DNA of 64,000 nt. It comes from Argopecten irradians (taxonomy: Eukaryota > Mollusca > Bivalvia > Pectinida > Pectinidae). Positions 41,501-50,796 of the stretch are shown here, in pieces. The stretch spans positions 39,323,882 to 39,387,881 of the forward strand of contig NC_091145.1 in assembly GCF_041381155.1 (NCBI RefSeq), given 5' to 3'. The notes below the pieces were generated by a model. That model was not told the DNA's origin. It made no database searches and saw nothing but the letters and a program-made list of their open reading frames with translations. Position 1 is the stretch's first letter. The number at the start of each line of letters is the position of its first letter. Made by a program: the position numbers and the translations under genes.

Positions 41501-44500
41501 ACGATTAATTCTGAGTTGTGTAGATATTTACGATTAATTCTGAGTTGTGTAGCTATTTACGATTAATTCTGAGTTGTGTAGCTATTTACGACTAATTCTG
41601 AGTTGTTGAGATATTTACGATTAATTCTGAGTTGTGTAGATATTTACGATTAATTCTGAGTTGTGTAGCTATTTACGATTAATTCTGAGTTGTGCAGCTA
41701 TTTACGATTAATTCTGAGTTGTTGAGCTATTTACCACTAATTCTGAATGGTTGAGCTATTTACCACTAATTCTGAGTTGTGTAGCTATTTACGATTAATT
41801 CTGAGTTTGAGCTATTTACCACTAATTCTGAGTTGTGTAGCTATTTACGATTAATTCTGAGTTGTGTAGCTATTTACGATTAATTCTGAGTTGTGCAGCT
41901 ATTTACGATTAATTCTGAGTTGTGTAGATATTTACGATTAATTCTGAGTTGTGTAGCTATTTACCACTAATTCTGAGTTGTCTGAGTTGTGTAGCTATTT
42001 ACCACTAATTCTGAGTTGTTTAGCTATTGAAAACTATATCTGGATTGTGTAGCTATTTACCACTAATTCTGAGTTGTGTAGCTATCTACAATTAATTCTG
42101 AGTTGTGTACATTTTTACCAGTAATTTTTAGTTGTATAGCTATTTTACCATTAAATCTAGATTGTGTTGCTATTTACGATGGATTCTGAAATGTGTAGCT
42201 ATTTACCACCAATTGTGAGTTGTGAAGATATTTACCACTAAACTGAGTTGTGTGTGGATATTTACCACTAATTATGGATTGGGTAACTATTTACGATTAA
42301 TTCTGAGTTGTGTAGCTATTTACGATTAATTCTGACTTGTATAACTATTTACCACAAATTCTGAGTTGTTGGGCTATTTACCACTAATACCGAGTTATTT
42401 TGCTATTTATCATTAAATCTGAGTTGTGTAGGGATTGACCACTAAATCTTAGTTGTTGAGCTATTTACCACTAATTCTGAGTTGTGTAGCTATTTACGAT
42501 TAATTCTGATTTGTTTAGCTATTTACGATTAATTCTGAGTTGTGTAGCTGTTTACCACTAATACTGAGTTATTTGGCTATTTATCATTAAATCTGAGTTG
42601 TGTAGGGATTGACCACTAAATCTTAGTTGTTGAGCTATTTACCACTAATTCTGAGTTGTGTAGCTATTTACGATTAATTCTGATTTGTTTAGCTATTTAC
42701 GATTAATTCTGAGTTGTGTAGCTATTTACGATTAATTCTGAGTTGTGTAGCTATTTACGATTAATTCTGAGTTGTGTAGATATTTACGATTAATTCTGAG
42801 TTGTGTAGCTATTTACGATTAATTCTGAGTTGTGTAGATATTTACGATTAATTCTGAGTTGTGTAGCTATTAACCACTAATTCTGAGTTGTTGAGCTATT
42901 TACCACTAATTATGAGTTGTTGAGATATTTACCACTTCTTCTGAGTTGTTTAGATATTTACCACTAATTCTGAGTTGTTGAGCTATTTACCACTAATTCT
43001 GAGCTTTTGAGCTATTAACCACTAATACTGAGTTGTGGGATTTACCACTAATTCTGAGTTGTATCGCAATTGACCCCAAATTCGTTTTACCTTTTTAGCT
43101 AAATCCCAACATACGAAGTACATCTGATTAGTCAATTAACAGTTTACCAGCACAATGCAAACACCAAGGTCACAGAACTGGCACCATCCGGTACTGGGAG
43201 CTTCCAGGCCATCAGATCAACACAGGCATGTACTAAGTACATCCCATACATTGTCATGTGCTGCAGGCTTGAGATGGTGCCTCTCTAAATCCACCATCCT
43301 CTGTGTCAATAAATACCAGTCCCGACAAGCCAATTTCACGCAGGAGAACTGCAATAGTGGTATTTGTTACACAGAATGAAACGTAATCAGTCAAAGACAC
43401 ATGGTATCCTTATACCACCACCGTAATAATATGTATATATATCTAAACATACGAAGGACATTTTGATTAGTCAATAAACAGTTTTACCAGTCGTTATTGT
43501 TGTTATGATTTATATATGTAACAGGGTGCAGGATTTACAATAAAGTTAATACCTGCCTCTGCCAGGGATAGGAGTCGGGACCTCTGGATTACTAGTCTGA
43601 CGCTCAACTGATCGAGCTAAAGAGAAGATCTCTCTAGCTAGCCGGCAAGTATTAACCAGGGTTACTTACTCCCCCTACGGAAATGTACTCGTCCTCGAGT
43701 TTCCTGGGGCCACAACGATTCCTTCGCAGGTATCATTAAGTATCATTCCCGAGTCCCTACATGGTCGCCAATGTAACAGGGTGCAGGATTTACAATAAAT
43801 TTATTACCTAACTATACCAGGGATCGAAGTCGGAATCTCTGGATTACTGGTCAGACGCTCAACCGATCGAGCTAAAGAGAAGATCTCTCTAGCTAGCCGG
43901 CAAGTGTTAACCAGATCTCTCTAGCTAGCCGGCAAGTATTAACCAGGGTTACATACTCCCCCTACGGAAATGTACTCGTCCTCGAGTTTCCAGGGGTCAC
44001 AACGATTCCTTCGCAGGTATCATTAAGTATCATTCCCGAGTCCCTACATGGGCGCCAATGTAACAGGGTGCAGGATTTACAATAAATTTATTACCTAACT
44101 ATACCAGGGATCGAAGTCGGGACCTCTGGATTACTAGTCTGACGCTCAACTGATCGAGCTAAAGAGAAGATCTCTCTAGCTAGCCGGCAAGTATTAACCA
44201 GGGTTACATACTCCCCCTACGGAAATGTACTCGTCCTCGAGTTTCCAGGGGTCACAACGATTCCTTCGCAGGTATCATTAAGTATCATTCCCGAGTCCCT
44301 ACATGGGCGCCAATGTAACAGGGTGCAGGATTTACAATAAATTTATTACCTAACTATGCCAAGGATCGAAGTCGGGACCTCTGGATTACTAGTCTGACGC
44401 TCAACTGATCGAGCTAAAGAGAAGATCTCTCTAGCTAGCCGGCAAGTATTAACCAGGGTTACATACTCCCCCTACGGAAATGTACTCGTCCTCGAGTTTC

Positions 44501-46705
44501 CAGGGGTCACAACGATTCCTTCGCATGTATCATTAAGTATCATTCCCGAGTCCCTACATGGGCGCCAATGTAACAGGGTGCAGAATTTACAATAAATTTA
44601 TTACCTAACTATACCAGGGATCGAAGTCGGAACCTCTGGATTACTGGTCAGACGCTCAACTGATCGAGCTAAAGAGAAGATCTCTCTAGCTAGCCGGCAA
44701 GTATTAACCAGGGTTACATACTCCCCCTCCGGAAATGTACTCGTCCTCGAGTTTCCAGGGGTCACAACGATTCCTTCGCAAGTATCATTAAGTATCATTC
44801 CCGAGTCCCTACATGGGCGCCAATGTAACAGGGTGCAGGATTTACAATAAATTTATTACCTAACTATACCAGGGATCGAAGTCGGAATCTCTGGATTACT
44901 GGTCAGACGCTCAACCGATCGAGCTAAAGAGAAGATCTCTCTAGCTAGCCGGCAAGTATTAACCAGGGTTACATACTCCCCCTCCGGAAATGTACTCGTC
45001 CTCGAGTTTCCAGGGGTCACAACGATTCCTTCGCAAGTATCATTAAGTATCATTCCCGAGTCCCTACATGGGCGCCAATGTAACAGGGTGCAGGATTTAC
45101 AATAAATTTATTACCTAACTATGCCAGGGATCGAACTCGGGACCTCTGGATTACTGGTCAGACTCTTAACCGATCGAGCTAAAGAGAAGCTCTCTCTAGC
45201 CGAACGATACATTGCTGCTAGTATTAACCAGGGTTACATATGTTTTTCGTCCGTAAGGATTTTTTCTTCAATTTGTTCTATATGTAGAGAGAGATCTCTT
45301 CAGTCTGTAGAGCTCCCTTCGATAGAGCGAATGCGCTTACGGTTTGAGTCAATTTTTTTCAATTTGAATGTGGAGACCGCAAAAAAGGGAAATATTGGGT
45401 TTGAGTCAGTCGCTTTTTGTTACATAATTTCAATTCCTACCCCAATTTGACTCAATGAATCATGCGTGAACGTGGAAAGAATTACACCGGCCTTTGCGCA
45501 AGAAAACATCCAAGACCTACTTTAAGTAGGCGTAGCTTCCTTCTAAATCTAAACTGTGGTTGTTTAAAACAAAGTGCACAAATCATTCACTACAGTTTTA
45601 AGGGCACCAAACGGTGATGTTTTTGTTTGTACAAACATCATTTTTGAAGCATAAGTCATTGATAGTTTTGTTCATGTCGTCAGCTAAGTATGAGTAGGAC
45701 ATGCGTACAAATTTGTGTCTTTTCAAGGATCCGGGCAGAGGTTGTGGGCCTAATTACTAGTTCAATTTCCCGTGAAATATGGGTCGACTCTTACATTATT
45801 CAGTCAGTTCCAGGGCTGTTGCAATCTTGCGTAGAGAGTCAAATACTTAATAAATATATCATAGTGATTTAAAGTTTTGTTATGTAAAACCTGTCGAAAT
45901 GTTAATATAAGAAATCATTATTTTTTATATTGTTCACTGGTGTACGAACGACATTTTCTGTCAGATATTTCGATATGACGTAATTTAAAATATCTGTCAA
46001 AAATGCCCTTCATACACCAGTGAAAATATCTGTCAAAAATGCCCTTCATACACAAGTGAACATAAACACAATACACTTATTTCTTAAGTTTATAATAACG
46101 TTTTTAAAATATTCTCTTTAAAATAAATTTCAGAAACATGATATTTTGACGACGACTAGTGTTCGGCCTCCAGCCACACCGGCAAGATGTTAAAATATTA
46201 CATCAGTTTATTCTTACCAAATGTGAATGCAACAACCTTCAATATGGCTTCAATTGGTATCTTCTGACATACAGAACAGAGGTAGCAAATTCGGCAGTTG
46301 AATTGTTCTTTTTGCTCTGTAAGGACACACTTTACTTATTAATTTGGCATAGAAAGGAATCTGTCATTTTACATTGATTGAAAACGTACGAATTTTATTT
46401 AAAATGTTTCTTATGAAGACCAATCAATGACTTAGCACGGTAATAGTTTCGGAATCTACTATTAAAACTACTGAATATTTGAGAGCTATATTGCAGTAAG
46501 GGGTTAACACTAATTGTTGGAAGATTGATCAGATGTAGCCGACACGAATGGCGTTACGATCCCGCTAGTGATACGCTGACAAACGATACAGAAGGTAACA
46601 CACTTACCAACAAGTAGTCCCGATATATGTTGAACATCGACCATACAGAGATTGACAACATGAACGAGCCAATGATCAGATGTCCGGCGAAGCCCAGATT
46701 GAAGC
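38266..46705 (-). CDS. TMEM45-family (DUF716) multi-pass membrane protein
   Basis: Five exons, read right to left. (1) GFNLGFAGHLIIGSFMLSIS, the GH..(P)GSF first membrane segment of TMEM45. (2) a Cys-rich loop CRICYLCSVCQKIPIEAILK. (3) FIDTEDGGFR then LQHMTMYGMYLVHACVDLMA, the family's QH.TMY motif. (4) HNKNEFLILIHILPSS and MLIGTWFCQMAFVAF, the (Q)GTWF motif. (5) HWDQSDPRNIHMLVALFGGH, a last membrane helix and a charged tail. Exons 3 and 4 each need a one-base shift to stay open. The first exon, with only a few residues, was not found. Function in this family is poorly known. Vertebrate TMEM45A/B act in internal membranes. A versus B cannot be assigned. Confidence 0.8.
38868..39810 (-). repeat. 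50-bp satellite in the last TMEM45-like intron, ~19 copies
   Basis: Consensus GCTAGAAAGGGGTCACATAA, ATAGATGTCATCGTAGTAAT, GTAGGTCAAT, with an exact 50-bp period. Alternating subtypes CGTAGTAAT and CGAAACAAT, and GGGGTACACAAATATATG units at 39410-39480 and 39760, mark multi-unit duplications. Confidence 0.96.
39991..40215 (-). CDS. TMEM45-like exon 4 (frame disturbed)
   Basis: 225 nt between reverse-strand TTTTTGGAG and CCGG|GTAAGT. The first half reads SGHNKNEFLILIHILPSS and VMFLVAALLIVE. The second half reads NVTITIAVFSPQHSGVIGTM and LIGTWFCQMAFVAFDRHEVP in another frame. The switch lies around 40105-40115 and needs one base removed or two added. Confidence 0.78.
40245..43075 (-). repeat. 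29-bp satellite in a TMEM45-like intron, ~97 copies, with higher-order repeats
   Basis: Units alternate between GAGCTATTTACCACTAATTC plus TGAGTTGTT and GTAGCTATTTACGATTAATT plus CTGAGTTGT. A block of about 600 bp starting TTGAAAACTATATCTGGATT at 40802 recurs at 42026. The phrase GTGTAGGGATTGACCACTAA recurs near 41200, 41371, 42427 and 42600. Confidence 0.95.
43148..43348 (-). CDS. TMEM45-like exon 3 (frame disturbed)
   Basis: 201 nt between reverse-strand CCACTATTGCAG and GTGCTG|GTAAAC. It starts LLREIGLSGLVFIDTEDGGF and changes frame near 43285. It then reads SSLQHMTMYGMYLVHACVDL, ending MAWKLPVPDGASSVTLVFAL. The start and end phases fit the neighbouring exons if one base was lost or gained. 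Confidence 0.78.
43517..45240 (-). mobile_element. Concatemer of short LTR-element units (TRIM-like fossil), seven ends and six internal pieces
   Basis: A 255-bp period alternates a ~150-bp piece starting TGTAACAGGGTGCAGG and ending CCAGGGTTACA with a ~105-bp piece ending TGGGCGCCAA. Read on the reverse strand, the 150-bp piece begins TGTAACCCTGG and ends CCTGTTACA like an LTR. It is followed by TTGGCGCCCATGTAGGG, which resembles a primer-binding site. The 105-bp piece ends in GAGGACGAGTACATTTCC and a purine run, like the tail of a Ty3-type element. The LTR carries a tRNA-like core (TTAGCTCGATC...TTCGATCCCTGG). Copies are 95% or more alike by eye, so it is young. No coding part is present. 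One spacing is 287 bp because of a 32-bp internal duplication. Confidence 0.65.
45241..46217. other. TMEM45-like intron
   Basis: No exon recognised apart from the foldback at 45931-46062. Confidence 0.5.
45931..46062. repeat. Short foldback MITE with a duplicated arm
   Basis: The left end TGTTCACTGGTGTACGAACG is mirrored by CTTCATACACAAGTGAACA. The right arm (ATATCTGTCAAAAATGCCCT, then TCATACAC) occurs twice in tandem. The centre is TATGACGTAATTTAAAATA. Confidence 0.75.
46218..46314 (-). CDS. TMEM45-like exon 2 (Cys-rich loop)
   Basis: 97 nt, 32 codons plus one base, ending ATTTG|GTAAGA on the reverse strand. The start follows TTACAGAG in phase with exon 1 (the first AG, two bases earlier, would not fit the phase). 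It encodes QKEQFNCRICYLCSVCQKIP followed by IEAILKVVAFTF, like the CxCxC...P(L/I)E..LK segment of the family. Confidence 0.72.
46608..46705 (-). CDS. TMEM45-like exon 1 of those found (first membrane segment)
   Basis: 98 nt between reverse-strand GTTCTGTTTCAG and TTGTTG|GTAAGT. It encodes FNLGFAGHLIIGSFMLSISV and WSMFNIYRDYLL. GH(x)3GSF is the N-terminal hallmark of TMEM45 proteins. It begins with two bases of a split codon, so a tiny upstream exon with the start codon is expected and was not seen. Confidence 0.8.
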
Positions 46706-46974
46706 CTGAAACAGAACTTACTCGTGTTAGACTGCCTTTAGCTCGCGAGCCTTGTCATATCAGAAGGGACTATTTACTGTACCTGATTGACTGTTTTTTT
46801 TTGTACCGTATATGACTGGTATTAATAGTATTATTTAGTAGATTATGTATTAAAGTTTTCATAATTCATAAGTCATAATTGAAGTGATCACAATTGAATT
46901 GTTACAACATTAGACCTTAATACCGCCGAAACCACAGAAAACCATACACGCAACAACACAACATGGTATGGAGC
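46706..46974. other. Sequence upstream of the TMEM45-like exons
   Basis: No exon or repeat recognised. Confidence 0.4.
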
Positions 46975-47515
46975 CTTCAAATGGCTTTAGTTTTGAAGAG
47001 GGCGTTATGCCCTGGAATAGCGCACGTCTATCCGCCCCCTTAAATATATTTATGGTGAATTTTGTTTGAAACAGTATCTAACTATACCTATTCCTCGACA
47101 ACATGTCAAAGAAATTGCAAAAAATTAGATTATCTTCTCATAAATTAAATTTAGAAACTGGCAGATATAGAAATATAGACAGACATAATCAAAAATGTAC
47201 ATACGTTGTGATAATGATGATATGGAAGACGAGTACCATTTTATAATTAAATGCAATAATTATTCAGATTCTAGAAACTGTTATCAAAAATTAATATCAT
47301 AATAAACCTAGCATGGCCAAATTTATTCAACTTCTTGAAATAAGAAATAATTAAGAATTATCTACATAGTCAGAAACACCCTCTATACTAGCGTGTAGTG
47401 GTCATGTATGTGTTGGGTGTATCCGTACATCTATGTTATTGTAAATTAAGTTTTGTTACATTGTATATATTTATGTACCTTTTCTGATGAACCGTAATAA
47501 GAAAAACTTCTTTTG
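46975..47515 (+). mobile_element. 3' end of a non-LTR retrotransposon (LINE)
   Basis: KLQKIRLSSHKLNLETGRYR followed, one frame over, by CDNDDMEDEYHFIIKCNNYS is the conserved C-terminal stretch of many LINE ORF2 proteins (R.SSH.L.IETGRY, then C..C...E.E.HF...C). A short 3' UTR with TGTACCTTTTCTGATGAACC follows. One frame change near 47205 and early truncation show it is dead. The family (Nimb/CR1/L2-like) is not resolved. Confidence 0.7.
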
Positions 47516-48269
47516 ATTTAGCAAACATTTATTTCTTTGGAATTAAGCATATTATTTTTATTGGGAAAAGATAAGAGCATAGTTATATAAACTTTGTGCA
47601 CAACATCACTCGACAAGTGTTCGATAATTGAAATTATTCGATAAAATATAGTCACGCATTATCTTTTTAATTGTGATTATTACACAAACATCAAGATAGA
47701 TAGAGTTTAGTAAACATTAGTTTTAATGTTTTGCTTATTTAATTAGCAGTACAACTATTAAAATGCAGGACATATGCATATATGTTTCTGTCGGTATATA
47801 TATATACTAAATGGATCTGTTCAGATTTCGTATGTAGATTTCCCTCAAAGTTGACACTTGTTGTGTATATTTCCTTTTGGGACCAATCCGACAGCAGCCA
47901 TCTTAAATTCAATAATTCAAGTTGGTTACTGCCATCTTACAGAAAGTGAACCCCTGGTGATGTAATACATTTTGGGACCGATCAAACATAAAGATGATGG
48001 ATAGGCAGCCATCTTGATTATTTTGACAGGTGACTTTTGTTACCGTTTAGCTATATATAGCTATCTGATATTTTATGTGTGTAGGTATGGCTCTACAATG
48101 ACATTTAGTGGTGACCTCTTTAATCATTTCATTCATATACTTTCCATTCATAAAGTCCCTATCATCGAATAATATTCTTTTGGACGAATCAGAAGGCATT
48201 CTATTGCTGCATTACTGTGAAGGCAGTCATGGGACGACTGCCTTCTGATTACTAGAATACACAAAAAAA
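47516..48269. other. AT-rich spacer with a hairpin
   Basis: The only structure seen is a 10-bp perfect stem, GAAGGCAGTC (48219-48228) with GACTGCCTTC (48236-48245), loop of 7. The phrases CAGCCATCTTAAATTC and CAGCCATCTTGATTATT recur near 47894 and 48005. No gene recognised. Confidence 0.5.
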
Positions 48270-48505
48270 TAACACTTCAGCATCAACACTTCAACAGAAA
48301 GCTACAAAAACTCAAAGTAAGGTACGAACACTTCAACGTACGCAGCTCGACGAGATCAGCTCCACAGAGACATCATGGCGTCGTCTTCTAGAGACAACAA
48401 ACTTTTCCATAAATTGGTCACAAGCAAAAATCATCCGGCTCTTCTTCCACAAAAATCATACATGCGGGCGACAAAGACTACAAAGAACCAATCCAAATCC
48501 TAGAA
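48270..48505 (+). mobile_element. LINE ORF2 fragment between endonuclease and reverse transcriptase
   Basis: TLQRTQLDEISST in one frame and SSSRDNKLFHKLVTSKNHPA in another resemble the linker of LINE ORF2 that precedes the reverse transcriptase domain. At least one frame change is present. It is cut off by the element beginning at 48506. Confidence 0.4.
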
Positions 48506-50750
48506 AAAGGGCCCAATGGGCCCGAATCGCTCACCTACTATCTGGTAATCATGCATGGTTCATACTTAACAAATAGAGTGAATTAGAATTTATATCCGGC
48601 CCCTTTGCCTCTTGGTTATTAAAAAAAGTCGTTTAAAGCCTATTTGACCCCTGTGACCTTGAATGAAGGTCAAGGTCATTCTTTTGAACAAACATCCCAG
48701 CGTGCCACAGGCCCATATCAAATCCCTATGCCTTTTGGTTTTTAGGAAGAAGTCTTTTAAAGATTTTAGCCAATTTGACCCCTGAAGCCTTGAATGAAGG
48801 CCAAGGTCATTCATTTGAACAAACTTGGTAGCCATTCATCCCAGCATGTAACAAGCCTAATATCAGGTCCCTATGCCTTTTGGTTATTAAGAAGAAGTCG
48901 TTCAAAGATTTTAGCCTATTTGACCCCCATGACCTTGAATAAAGTCAAGGTTATTCATTTGAACAAACTTTGTAGCCCTTCATCCCATCATGTTACAGAC
49001 CTAATATCAGGTATCTAGGCCTCTTGGTTATCAATAAGAAGTCATTTAAAAATTTAAGCCTATTTGACCACTAAGACCTTGAATCAAGGCCAAGGTCATT
49101 CATTTGAACAAACTTGGTAGCCCTTTATCCCAGCATGTCACATGCCAAATATCAAGCCTCTATGTCTCTTGGTTATTAAGAAGTCGTTTAGAGATTTTCA
49201 CCTATTTGACCCCTGTGAACTTGAATTTAAGTCAAGGTCATTTATTTGAATAAACTTGTTAGTCGTTTATTCTAGCATGCCAGAGGCCCAACATAAGGTC
49301 CCTAGACATCTTGGTTATTAAGAAGAAGTAATCTAAATATTTTTACCTATTTGACCCCTGTGACCTTGAATAAAAGTCAAGGTAATTCATTTGAACAAGC
49401 TTTGTAGCTCTTCATCCTAACATGTCACATGCCAAAAATCATGTCCCTAGGCCTCTTGGTTATTAAAAAGAATTTGTTTAAAGATTTTAGCCTATTTGAC
49501 CCTGTGACCTTGAATGAAGGCCAATGTCATTCATTTGAACAAACTTGGTAGCCCTTTATCCCAGCATGTCACATGCCAAATATCAAGTCTCTAGGCCTCT
49601 TGGTTATTAAGAAGTCGTTTAGAGATTTTCACCTATTTGACCCCTGTGAGCTTGAATTTAAGTCAAGGTCATTCATTTGAATAAACTTGTTAGTCGTTTA
49701 TTCTAGCATGCCAGAGGCCCAACATAAGGTCCCTAGACCTCTTGGTTATTAAGAAGAAGTCATCTAGATATTTTAGCCTATTTGACTCCTGTGACATTGA
49801 ATAACAGTCAAGGTAATTCATTTGAACAAGCTTTGTAGCTCTTCATCCTAACATGTTACATGCCAAAACTCATGTCCCTAGGCCTCTTGGTTATTAAAAA
49901 GAAGTTGTTTAAAGATTTTAGCCTATTTGAACCCTGTGACCTTGAATGAAGGCTAAGGTCATTCATTTGAACAAACTTGGTAGTCCTGGATCCCAGCATG
50001 CCAAAGGCCCAATATCAGGTCCCTAGGCTGTTTGGTTATTAAGAAGAAGTCGTTTGAAGATTTTAGCCTATTTGACCCCTGTGACCTTGAATGAAGGTCA
50101 AGGTCATTCATTTGAACAAAGTTGGTAGCCCTCCATCCCAGTATGTCACAGACCCAATATCAGGTCCCTAGGCCTCTTGGTTATTAAAAAGTTATTTAAA
50201 AATTTTAGCTGTGACCTTGAATGACAGTCAAGGTCATTTATTTGAACAAGCTTGGTAGTCCTTCATCCCATCATGTTACATGCCAAGTATCAGGTCTCTA
50301 GGGCTCTTGGTTATGAAGCAGAAGTCTTAACAAGATATTTCAGCCTATTTGACCCCTGTGACCTTGAATGAAAGTCAAGGTCATTCTTTTGAACAAACTT
50401 GGTAGCCCTTCATCCCAGCATGTCACATGCCTAATTTCAGGTCTCTAGGCCTCTTGGTTATTTAGAAGAAGTCTGTTAAAGATTTTCACCTATTTGACCC
50501 CTGTGACCTTGAATGAAGGTCAAGGTCATCCATTTGAACAAACTTAGTAGCCCTTCATCCCAGCATGCTATAAGTCAAATTTCAGGACTTTAGTTCTCCA
50601 AGTTTTGGAGAAGAAGTTGTTTAAATGGAAAAGTTGACCCTGACGGCCAGACAGATGAACAACCGGACGGAAGGACGGTGGGATGAAGGCCGGACGACGG
50701 ACGCTGCACCATAGCATAAGCTCACTTGCCCTTTGGGCAGGTGAGCTAAC
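48506..50750 (+). mobile_element. Helitron-like/HINE-like element with ~14 internal ~146-bp units
   Basis: The 5' end AAAAAGGGCCCAATGGGCCC and GAATCGCTCACC has a small hairpin. The 3' end CATAAGCTCACTTGCCCTTT plus GGGCAGGTGAGCTAAC has a second hairpin, whose CACCTG/CAGGTG sequence is complementary to the 5' end. Between them, units contain TGACCTTGAATGAAGGTCAA, GGTCATTCATTTGAACAAAC and CATCCCAGCATGTCACATGC. No ORF. The structure (terminal hairpins, subterminal inverted repeats, internal tandem repeats) resembles oyster 'pearl' and other non-autonomous Helentron-type elements. Confidence 0.7.
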
Positions 50751-50796
50751 AATAGGAGGAGCATTTTCAGCAACTAGCCACCCCGCAAGAAACAAA

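Noticed and set aside
45100-45236. A functional tRNA gene in the last 255-bp unit
   Set aside because: A- and B-box-like motifs are present, but I could not fold a regular cloverleaf with a standard 7-nt anticodon loop, and the motif recurs in every unit as part of the LTR-like piece.
48506-50750. Canonical Helitron with 5' TC and 3' CTRR
   Set aside because: The 3' CTAA after a hairpin fits loosely, but the 5' end does not start with TC. A Helentron/HINE-like label is used with reduced confidence.
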